Shown here: positions 1-5,549 of the stretch, one piece after another
How positions within the stretch are numbered: position 1 is the first letter of the stretch
Layout: every line of letters begins with the position of its first letter
Assembly: GCA_020438595.1 (NCBI GenBank)
Contig: JAGQUI010000103.1
Span: forward strand, 1 to 8,376
Direction of reading: 5' to 3'
Source: Propionibacteriaceae bacterium
GTDB taxonomy: Bacteria; Actinomycetota; Actinomycetes; Propionibacteriales; Propionibacteriaceae
Length of the DNA: 8,376 bases
The notes under the pieces: model-generated
Told to the model about the DNA's origin: nothing
Seen by the model: the letters and a program-made list of their open reading frames with translations, nothing else
Database searches by the model: none
Program-made: the position numbers and the translations under genes

Positions 1-442
1 CCTGCAGGCGCAGATCGAGCGCCTCGGCGTGGGCGACCGGGTGAAGCTGATGGGCTACACCCGCGACCCCGCCGCCGCCTACCAGCGCGCCGGGATGTCG
101 CTGCTGACCAGCCGCTTCGAGGGTGCGCCGCTGACCCTGCAGGAGAGCCTGATGCACGGCTGCCCGGTGATCAGCTACGACCTGCGCTACGGTCCGGCCG
201 ACATCCTCACCGACGGCGAGAACGGCTGCCTGGTGAAGTACGGCGACGTGAAGGCGATGGCCGCGAAGATCGTCGAGGTGATGCAGGATCCCGCGCTGCA
301 CCAGCGGCTGGTGGACGCCTCGGCGCTGTCCGCGGAGGACTTCACCGAGCCGGTCTTCCTGCGTCGGTGGTCGACGCTGTTCCACGAGCTCGCCGACGCC
401 GGCTGGGACGGGCCGGACGCCCCGAGCCGGGAGACGTCCTGA
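1..442 (+). CDS. GT4-family glycosyltransferase, TagE/GtfA-like, C-terminal part (5' end outside window)
   Basis: The reading frame is open from base 2 to the TGA at 440-442, giving 146 residues with no start in a sensible place, so the gene begins upstream of the window. Seen: the C-terminal Rossmann half of a GT-B retaining glycosyltransferase, with SRFEG followed by LQES, which forms the EX7E motif (E40 and E48 of the fragment) that contacts the nucleotide-sugar donor. The following HGCPVISYD and RYGPADIL stretches and the DGENGCLV loop resemble the TagE/GtfA group, which glucosylates poly(glycerol phosphate) teichoic acid or Ser-rich proteins. It is expected to be cytoplasmic or membrane-associated. 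An internal GTG at 29 opens the same frame but sits inside the conserved fold and is not taken as the start. Its stop overlaps the start of the next gene, which suggests co-translation. The family call is firm; the teichoic acid substrate is inferred from motif likeness and from the nearby exporter. Confidence 0.88.
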   Translation, partial: LQAQIERLGVGDRVKLMGYTRDPAAAYQRAGMSLLTSRFEGAPLTLQESLMHGCPVISYDLRYGPADILTDGENGCLVKYGDVKAMAAKIVEVMQDPALHQRLVDASALSAEDFTEPVFLRRWSTLFHELADAGWDGPDAPSRETS

Positions 443-1602
443 TGGCCGACGCGGTCGCGCCCCCGGACGTGCGCGCCACACCCCTGTGGCAGCAGGTCGC
501 CCTGGGTGCCCTCATCTTCGCCGTGGGCCTGGCGAGTGCGCTGCGCGGCCTCTTCACCGATGTCCGCAAGTGGGGCGTGCCGAACATCTACCTCAACTAC
601 AGCCAGGGCCTGGTCCGCCGCGGCCTGGTCGGAGAAGTGATCCGGCTCCTCGGGCTCCCCGAGAGCCGTGCCCTCTTCGCCGCGATCTGCTGGGCGGCCG
701 GCCTGCTCACGCTCGCTCTGCTCGCGTTCCTTGCCGTACGGGCGACGCACCTGCACCCGGCGACGACCATGCTGCTGATCGCGTCGCAGCTCCTGCCGAC
801 GCTGGCCTTCAACACGGGCTACCTCGACCCGTTCATCTGCGTGCTGGTGATCCTCACCTACTACTTCCTCGCCCGGGACTGGATGATCCCCGCGGCCGTC
901 GCCGCCGTGGTCGCACCGTTCGTCCACGAACAGTTCATCTTCTACCTGCTCCCGGTCCTGGTCCTGCTCGTGGTGCGGCTGGTCAGGCGCCAGCGGTGGC
1001 TCCCCCACCTCGTGGTCGCCGCGGCCGCGGTGGTCGGGACCCTCGTGATCATCGTCTTCGACAACAAGCAGGCGGGCGCCGCGCTGATGCAGGCCTCACC
1101 GATGCGGCCCGAAGTGATCCACGCCATGATCCGCGACCAGCTCGGCCAGACGCTGGGCTCCAGCCTCCAGTTCATGGCCAACTTCTACTCGACCACCTGG
1201 AAGTACTCGCTGGTGGTCGTGGTGTTCATGATCGCGCCCGCGGTGCTCATGCTGGTGTTCAACCGGAAGCTCGTGCGCGAGGCACCCTGGCTCATCGCCG
1301 CCGCAGTCGGGCCGCTCGCGCTCCTCGCCGTGGCGTGGGACCTCTCCCGGTTCGCCGTCATGGCCGTGTTCGCCTGCTTCGTGGTGCTGGCCGTCGCCGA
1401 CAGCCCGCTGATCCACGGGGCCGCGCCGGCCGAGCAGGCACCGGCCGGGAACTCGGTGCTGGTCGGGGCGCTACTCAGCCTGGGCTACCTGTCGCTGCCG
1501 TTCTTCTACTCCTACCCGCAGTACGGCTACGTCGTGAACACCTGGGCGGACTGGTTCGGAGCGTTCCTGGATCGTCCACAGAAGTGGCCGTATCGCCCCT
1601 GA
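442..1602 (+). CDS. Polytopic membrane protein of unknown function in a glycopolymer locus
   Basis: This is a 386-residue protein with roughly nine or ten hydrophobic segments (about 17-37, 77-100, 107-122, 128-144, 148-178, 186-206, 255-274, 282-298, 302-319 and 338-358). The ATG at 442 is chosen because it overlaps the upstream TGA by one base and has GGGAG at 429-433, 8 bases before it. An in-frame GTG at 367 would only add an Arg-rich tail that overlaps the glycosyltransferase. Conserved-looking polar motifs sit in loops: NYSQGLVRRGLVGE (52-65), GYLDP (126-130), VHEQ (161-164) and WDLSRF (299-304). I recall similar RRGL and HE motifs in uncharacterised membrane proteins of capsule and exopolysaccharide clusters. 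Acidic residues in loops near the membrane would fit a GT-C-type glycosyltransferase or a polymerase, but this is not proven. It is probably co-expressed with the glycosyltransferase and ends in a hairpin shared with the convergent gene. Confidence 0.8.
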   Translation: MADAVAPPDVRATPLWQQVALGALIFAVGLASALRGLFTDVRKWGVPNIYLNYSQGLVRRGLVGEVIRLLGLPESRALFAAICWAAGLLTLALLAFLAVRATHLHPATTMLLIASQLLPTLAFNTGYLDPFICVLVILTYYFLARDWMIPAAVAAVVAPFVHEQFIFYLLPVLVLLVVRLVRRQRWLPHLVVAAAAVVGTLVIIVFDNKQAGAALMQASPMRPEVIHAMIRDQLGQTLGSSLQFMANFYSTTWKYSLVVVVFMIAPAVLMLVFNRKLVREAPWLIAAAVGPLALLAVAWDLSRFAVMAVFACFVVLAVADSPLIHGAAPAEQAPAGNSVLVGALLSLGYLSLPFFYSYPQYGYVVNTWADWFGAFLDRPQKWPYRP

Positions 1603-1628
1603 CCTCCCGGATTGCCCGGCCGGTCAGG
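1598..1628. terminator. Candidate bidirectional hairpin between convergent genes, spanning both stop codons
   Basis: CCTGACC at 1598-1604 pairs with GGTCAGG at 1622-1628 (7 bp). A 2x2 internal loop follows, then CCGG at 1607-1610 pairs with CCGG at 1616-1619 around a 5-base loop. The outer arms hold the TGA of the membrane protein gene (1600-1602) and, on the other strand, the TGA of the CopC-like gene (1624-1626). No T-tract follows on either strand, as is common in actinomycetes. Function as a terminator is inferred from position and symmetry. Confidence 0.5.
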
Positions 1629-2316
1629 AGTCCGCGTTGTGCCGGCTGCGGTACCACCACGCGCCGCCGGCCGCGGCGAGCACGGCCACGACACCGGCCC
1701 CGATGGCCCAGCCGACCAGCCCGGAACCGCCGTCGGCCGCCGGGACCGGCGACGCGGTCACCGACGGCGTCGGGGTCGCACTGGGTGTGGGCGTCGGAGT
1801 CGCACTGGGCGTGACGGACGGGGTCTCGGTGGGGGTCGCCGACGGGTCGGCCGCCGCGGTCGTCGCGTTGGGATCGGGGTTCTTCATCACGTCCGGCTCC
1901 TTGTCGGAGCCCTTCCACGTGGTGTCGCCGTCCGAGGTCCAGTTGCCCTTGCCGTAGGCGAACTGGAAGGTTCCGCCGAGCGGTTCGCCGTCGGCCCTGG
2001 AGACCCGGTAGTGCACGGTGTAGGTGTCCTTGGGCAGGTCCTCCCGCAGCTGCACCCGCACGTTGGTCCACTCCACCGCCAATTCGCCGGTGGTAACGTT
2101 CTCGCCGGCGCTGTTCAGCACCAGCATCTTCGCCGTGCTCGGGTCGAGCGCGAAGTCGAACGCCATGGTCACCCAGCCAGGCGCGCGCTTCAACTCCGCG
2201 TGCTGTGCCGGATCGCTGGCAAATTCATTGGCGGCGGTCGCGGTCGCGGCCGGCCCCGCCGCGAGAAGCGCCAGAGCGAGCAGGGCGGTGACCAGCCCGC
2301 CGATCCGCCTCATCAC
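1624..2316 (-). CDS. Secreted, membrane-anchored CopC-like domain protein with Pro/Thr-rich linker
   Basis: This is a 230-residue protein. A signal peptide covers residues 1 to about 28, with likely cleavage near ATA/AN. A CopC/YobA-like beta-sandwich follows (about 30-122), then a Pro/Thr/Ser linker (about 147-192), one transmembrane segment (198-222) and a short basic tail (WYRSRHNADS). The domain should sit outside the cell, tethered by the C-terminal helix. The core shows the family pattern: APGWVTMAFDFALDPS, then DTYTVHYRVSRADG and GGTFQFAYG. CopC proteins typically bind Cu(II) through an N-terminal His and a DGH motif. Here the mature N terminus is Ala-Asn or Asn and the motif reads DGE (109-111), so classical copper binding is doubtful. 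No CopD, copper ATPase or other copper gene is visible. GTG at 2316 is followed at once by an in-frame ATG at 2313. GGAGG at 2328-2324 lies 7 bases before the GTG and 10 before the ATG, so either could start. The fold is fairly secure; the function is unknown. Confidence 0.85.
   Translation of the reverse strand: MMRRIGGLVTALLALALLAAGPAATATAANEFASDPAQHAELKRAPGWVTMAFDFALDPSTAKMLVLNSAGENVTTGELAVEWTNVRVQLREDLPKDTYTVHYRVSRADGEPLGGTFQFAYGKGNWTSDGDTTWKGSDKEPDVMKNPDPNATTAAADPSATPTETPSVTPSATPTPTPSATPTPSVTASPVPAADGGSGLVGWAIGAGVVAVLAAAGGAWWYRSRHNADS
1768..1813. repeat. Short tandem repeat encoding the Pro/Thr linker
   Basis: Bases 1768-1789 and 1792-1813 are two 22-base units with a 24-base period that differ at two positions (1774/1798 and 1786/1810). 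On the minus strand they encode consecutive SATPTP-type octapeptides in the linker of the CopC-like protein. More degenerate GTCGG/GGGGTC units continue to about 1850. The period is a multiple of three, so slippage here would change linker length without a frameshift. Confidence 0.7.
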
Positions 2317-2381
2317 GCTCCACCCTCCATGCCTGTACCTTCCTCCGTTCGGGTCCCCGTCACAGATTCCTCAATGCAAGA

Positions 2382-2403
2382 TTTCACAGTTTCTTCAGCT
2401 ATC
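2382..2403 (+). promoter_or_regulatory. Possible operator: two 11-base direct units resembling a PHO box
   Basis: TTTCACAGTTT (2382-2392) and CTTCAGCTATC (2393-2403) place TTCA exactly 11 bases apart. Streptomyces PhoP binds 11-base direct repeats with a GTTCACC core; each unit here matches 5 of 7 core positions. It would overlap the candidate -10 region between the two divergent genes. Chance occurrence cannot be excluded. Confidence 0.2.
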
Positions 2404-2476
2404 GTATGTCGGACAGTAACCAGGAACGCCTGCGGGAACCGTGCGCTCACGTCCTGAGCGCAGGGACCACAGGATT

Positions 2477-2481
2477 GGAGG
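2477..2481 (+). promoter_or_regulatory. Ribosome binding site that fixes the GTG start of the PLD-fold gene
   Basis: GGAGG lies 6 bases before GTG 2488. The signal peptide begins shortly after this GTG and no other in-frame start has a comparable site. Confidence 0.75.
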
Positions 2482-2487
2482 TCTCCC

Positions 2488-3915
2488 GTGCCCGACCCTA
2501 CCCGTCGGACCCACACCGCACGAACCAGGAGTGTGGTCGCGCTGCTCGCGATCGGGCTGCTGATGAGTATCGGCGTCCCGAGCGCCCAGGCCATCTCCTT
2601 CGAAACCGACGGCAGCGGTACGGTCGAATACCCGGCGGACGCCAGCTCCGCGGACATCCAGCCCAGCAATCCCACGTCGTGCCCCACCCTGACGTCGACC
2701 CCGGATTACTTCGAGGTCTGGCTGAACACCGACGACTCCGAGGAGCGCGGCTGGTGGGATCCCAAGAACAACGAGCCGTGGAGCTTCGCCTCCCGCACCG
2801 CCCAGCTGATCTGCGGCGCGGCGCAGGGCGCAACCATCCGGATCGGAATGTTCTTCATCAGGGCCATCGGTACGGCGTCGCGTCCCGAGTCTGACGTCGA
2901 GACGATCTACGACGCGCTGCAGTGGGTGCACGAGCACCGCGGCGTCGACATCGAGATCGTGCTGGACGACAGCACGCTGGCCGGCGTCAACCGGACCCAG
3001 GCCAACCAGCGCTTCGAGAGCATCGGCGACGTCGGTTACTGCTACAACGGCTGCCTGAACACGAACAAGCGCAGCCGGTTCCCCTCGGCGATCGAGCACG
3101 AGAAGTACCTCGCCATCTCCGACACCACCTGGGACACCGCCTCCGGTGACCACCCGCTGGTGTTCTCCAGCTCCGGCAACTGGGCGCGCAGCCAGATCCG
3201 CAACTACTGGCAGGAAGCGACCCTCGTCTACGACGACCAGAAGCTGTACGACGAGTTCGAGGCCCGGCACGCCGCCCTGATGTCCTGCACGAAGGGCGAG
3301 GGTGACTGCAAGTCCGGCTCGAAGGCGATCACGGCACTGAACCTGAAGAAGGACCGCAAGATCTGGATCGACCGGTTCTACCGTCGCTCGACCGATTCCG
3401 GCCGCGGCACCTTCGTGGCGTTCGCGCCGCAGGCCTCCGACGCCCCGGACTACTACGTGTCCCAGTTCGACGGTCTCGACTGCAAGGTCGACACGAAGGT
3501 CCGGATCGCGATGTTCAAGCTCACCGACACCAAGGCCGAACGGATGGCGGACAGCCTGTCCCGGCTGAAGAAGCAGGGCTGCAACGTGGAGATGCTGATC
3601 TCGCAGTCCTACGCCGCCAACGAGGTCTCGGCCAAGGTGAAGAAGAAGCTCAAGAACGCGAACATCCCCTTCTACTGCTCGGCGATCCCGATGCACACCA
3701 AGATGATCCTGATCGGCCCCATGACCGGCAACGAGGGACGGGTGCTCGTCGGTACCGCGAACATGTCGACCTCGGGGCTGCGCTACAGCGATGAGCACGT
3801 GCTGACCCTCGACACCAGATTGGCCACCGGCGCGTACCAGGAATCGATGCGACGCGCGTACGGCGAGTACCTCGCCGGCTGGGACGCCCTGGCCCAGGGG
3901 AGGAACAAGTGCTGA
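2488..3915 (+). CDS. Secreted phospholipase D-fold protein with two HxK motifs
   Basis: This is a 475-residue protein with an N-terminal signal peptide: basic residues 6-14, hydrophobic 16-30, likely cleavage after AQA at 35. Two PLD-type halves follow. The first holds strand IRIGMFFI (117-124), HEK (204-206), SSSGN (227-231) and WQEATLVYDD (241-250). The second holds VRIAMFKL (338-345), HTK (403-405), GTANMS (422-427) and SDEHVLTLD (434-442). The catalytic His and Lys of each half and the downstream Ser/Asn are present. The Asp of canonical HxK(x4)D is Ser211 in the first motif, with Asp212 next to it, and Gly410 in the second. Secreted actinobacterial PLD-like proteins with loose HxK motifs are known to me, so activity is plausible. 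The enzyme would cleave a phosphodiester, but whether in lipid, teichoic acid or nucleic acid cannot be told. There are ten Cys residues, including the very last residue, which suggests disulfides in the mature protein. The stop overlaps the start of the Fn3 gene, so the two are probably made together. Confidence 0.87.
   Translation: MPDPTRRTHTARTRSVVALLAIGLLMSIGVPSAQAISFETDGSGTVEYPADASSADIQPSNPTSCPTLTSTPDYFEVWLNTDDSEERGWWDPKNNEPWSFASRTAQLICGAAQGATIRIGMFFIRAIGTASRPESDVETIYDALQWVHEHRGVDIEIVLDDSTLAGVNRTQANQRFESIGDVGYCYNGCLNTNKRSRFPSAIEHEKYLAISDTTWDTASGDHPLVFSSSGNWARSQIRNYWQEATLVYDDQKLYDEFEARHAALMSCTKGEGDCKSGSKAITALNLKKDRKIWIDRFYRRSTDSGRGTFVAFAPQASDAPDYYVSQFDGLDCKVDTKVRIAMFKLTDTKAERMADSLSRLKKQGCNVEMLISQSYAANEVSAKVKKKLKNANIPFYCSAIPMHTKMILIGPMTGNEGRVLVGTANMSTSGLRYSDEHVLTLDTRLATGAYQESMRRAYGEYLAGWDALAQGRNKC
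3897..3903 (+). promoter_or_regulatory. Ribosome binding site inside the PLD-fold gene for the Fn3 gene
   Basis: GGGGAGG, lying within the last codons of the upstream gene, sits 5 bases before GTG 3909. It favours that start over the in-frame GTG at 3948, which has no such site. Confidence 0.7.
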
Positions 3916-5474
3916 ACCGCACCACCGATCGGCCGAAGGGCCGCGCCGTGAAGGCGATCCTGCTCGCGCTCGCGCTCGTGGCGGGTTCCGTCCTGCTGGT
4001 CACGACCGACGCGCTCGCCGCCTACCAGTTCAAGACGCCGACGAAGCTGACCACCACCATCGTGGGCAGCACGCAGATCGAGATGGAATGGCTGCACGTC
4101 AGCGGCGCGCCCGCGTACGTGATCGTCGCGTCGTCGTCGAGCGACTCCACGAAGACCTTCCGCAGCGGCAACAACACCATCGCGATGACGGGGCTGAAGC
4201 GGGGCACCACCTACTCGGTGAAGGTCGCCGTGGCCTCCTCGACGCTGTCGAGCGCCAGCCGGATCAGCGCGTACTCGACGAGCCTGAAGGTGAAGACCGC
4301 CAACAACGCTCTGAACGCACCCAGTGACCTGGCCGTGACCACGGCGACGAGCAGCACGGCCAAGCTGACCTGGACGGCCCCGGCCAACGTCGCGGCCACC
4401 GACATCTACTCGGTGACCTACGCGCTCGACTCGGGCCTGAAGAAGTCGCCGAAGACCCAGAAGACGACCAACAACACGCCGTCGATCACGCTGACCGACA
4501 TGGCCGCGGACACCAACTTCTACGTCCGGGTCAAGGTCATCGACAAGGACAGCGGCAGCACCCGTAGCGACACCTCCGACTTCGGCCTGATCAAGACCCG
4601 GGCGGAGACCGGCAAGATCACCGGGACGATCGCGGGTCCGAGCGCGTCCGACGTGGTGGTGACCGCGTACGACAAGTCCAGCGACGTGGTCGGCCAGAGC
4701 GACCTCAAGTCGAACGGCACGTTCACGCTCACCGTGCGTCCGGGCACCTACCGGGTGCTGGCCACGTACGTCGGCCAGGACGGCTACACCTCGCTGTGGG
4801 CCCAGGCCGGTTCGTCGGGCGCTGCGCTGATGTCGGACGGCACGCAGTACGCGGTGACCCTCGGCGGCACGACCGCGCTGCCGACGATCACCCTCGCCAA
4901 GGGCGCCACGGCAGCGGGCGTGGTGAAGGGAGTCGGCGAGGGCCTGCTCGGCAACGTCGACGTGACCGCGATGCTGTCCGGAGAGGTCGCGGCGCGGGCG
5001 GTCTCCTCCACCGACTCCAAGACCGAGGGCGAGTACAGCCTGGAGGGCCTGGCCCCCGGCACCTACACGATCCGGTTCAAGTACCGCGGGATCAACACCA
5101 GCGGCGTGGGCTTCAAGACGGCCACGGAGTCGGTGACGATCTCCGGGTCGGGCACGAAGACCGTCGACACCCCCACCCTCGCGCTGGACTCCTGGGCGAA
5201 GATCATCCGGTCCAAGATCAAGGGCACCAAGTCCGTCGGCCACACCCTGAAGCGGTACAACCTTGCCTGGGTGGCGAGCTTCTACCCGAAGGAGCGCGCG
5301 ACCACCTGGCGGTACCAGTGGCTGCGCAACGGCAGCGCGATCTCCGGCGCGAACGCGTACAAGTACAAGCTGACCTCGGCCGATCGCGGCAAGAAGATCT
5401 CGCTGCGGATCACCTACTACCACATCGGGTTCCCGACGGGTTCGACCACCTCGAAGGCCTACACCGTGCGCTGA
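3909..5474 (+). CDS. Secreted multidomain protein: two Fn3, two prealbumin-like and one C-terminal Ig-like domain
   Basis: This is a 521-residue protein. A signal peptide (basic 4-15, hydrophobic 16-32) has likely cleavage after ALA at 37. Domains in order: Fn3-like 1 (about 43-130, ending STSLKVKTA), Fn3-like 2 (about 136-231, with PSDLAVTTATSSTAKLTW and FYVRVKVID), a carboxypeptidase-regulatory/prealbumin-like domain (about 234-328, with TFTLTVRPGTYRV), a second such domain (about 332-424, with GEYSLEGLAPGTYTIRF), and an Ig-like domain (about 428-521). The last carries the pattern common in actinobacterial secreted proteins: KSVGHTL, YQWLRNGSAISGA, YKLTSADRGKKISLRITY. There is no catalytic motif, LPXTG sorting signal or C-terminal membrane helix, so it is probably released or held non-covalently. 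Such beta-sandwich arrays usually bind carbohydrate or protein. It overlaps the PLD-fold gene by 7 bases (GTGCTGA) and is likely its functional partner. GTG 3909 is preferred over GTG 3948 because of its binding site; both keep the signal peptide. The specific ligand is unknown. Confidence 0.88.
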   Translation: MLNRTTDRPKGRAVKAILLALALVAGSVLLVTTDALAAYQFKTPTKLTTTIVGSTQIEMEWLHVSGAPAYVIVASSSSDSTKTFRSGNNTIAMTGLKRGTTYSVKVAVASSTLSSASRISAYSTSLKVKTANNALNAPSDLAVTTATSSTAKLTWTAPANVAATDIYSVTYALDSGLKKSPKTQKTTNNTPSITLTDMAADTNFYVRVKVIDKDSGSTRSDTSDFGLIKTRAETGKITGTIAGPSASDVVVTAYDKSSDVVGQSDLKSNGTFTLTVRPGTYRVLATYVGQDGYTSLWAQAGSSGAALMSDGTQYAVTLGGTTALPTITLAKGATAAGVVKGVGEGLLGNVDVTAMLSGEVAARAVSSTDSKTEGEYSLEGLAPGTYTIRFKYRGINTSGVGFKTATESVTISGSGTKTVDTPTLALDSWAKIIRSKIKGTKSVGHTLKRYNLAWVASFYPKERATTWRYQWLRNGSAISGANAYKYKLTSADRGKKISLRITYYHIGFPTGSTTSKAYTVR

Positions 5475-5487
5475 GGTCCCGACCGTC

Positions 5488-5534
5488 ACGACAGTGGGGG
5501 GTGGAGCCGTCCGGCTCCACCCCCCCACTGTCGT
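5488..5534. terminator. Strong bidirectional terminator hairpin
   Basis: Bases 5488-5508 pair with 5513-5534 to give 21 base pairs with a 4-base loop (GTCC) and a single bulged C at 5526. The stem includes a run of six G opposite C. It fills the 75-base gap between the convergent Fn3 gene and the ABC ATPase gene, and it would form equally in either transcript. It lacks a T-tract, like many actinobacterial terminators. The structure is read directly; termination is inferred. Confidence 0.85.
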
Positions 5535-5549
5535 CGGCGTTGCTGCGGG

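Larger units (their letters stand above)
2317..2487. promoter_or_regulatory. Divergent intergenic region with AT-rich patch
   Basis: These 171 bases separate the minus-strand CopC-like gene from the plus-strand PLD-fold gene, so promoters for both should lie here. Bases 2361-2410 are 30/50 A or T, far above the rest of the window. TATCGT at 2400-2405 on the plus strand and TACGAT at 2406-2401 on the minus strand both fit the TANNNT form of an actinobacterial -10 element. No convincing -35 hexamer is visible for either. CACAGATTCCTCA (2361-2373) and CACAGTTTCTTCA (2385-2397) form an imperfect direct repeat (11 of 13 bases) with a 24-base spacing. Promoter assignment is tentative. Confidence 0.4.

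Noticed and set aside
367..441. Upstream in-frame GTG start for the membrane protein
   Set aside because: It would add 25 Arg-rich residues inside the glycosyltransferase gene; ATG 442 has a good GGGAG site and a stop/start overlap.
187..1008. Minus-strand open frame opposite the glycosyltransferase and membrane protein
   Set aside because: It has a charged, low-complexity product with no motif, and both underlying plus-strand genes are well supported.
2395..3798. Long open frame on the minus strand (467 codons) opposite the PLD-fold gene
   Set aside because: It shows the same compositional bias, runs through the divergent promoter region, and has no recognisable motif; the plus strand carries a clear signal peptide and PLD motifs.
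3948..3950. Alternative GTG start for the Fn3 protein
   Set aside because: It would still leave a signal peptide, but it has no ribosome binding site, whereas GTG 3909 has GGGGAGG at the right spacing.
3783..5528. Long open frame on the minus strand (581 codons) opposite the Fn3 gene
   Set aside because: The product is low-complexity, rich in Arg, Gly, Val and His, with no domain, and covers a well-supported gene on the other strand. It is a by-product of high GC at third codon positions.
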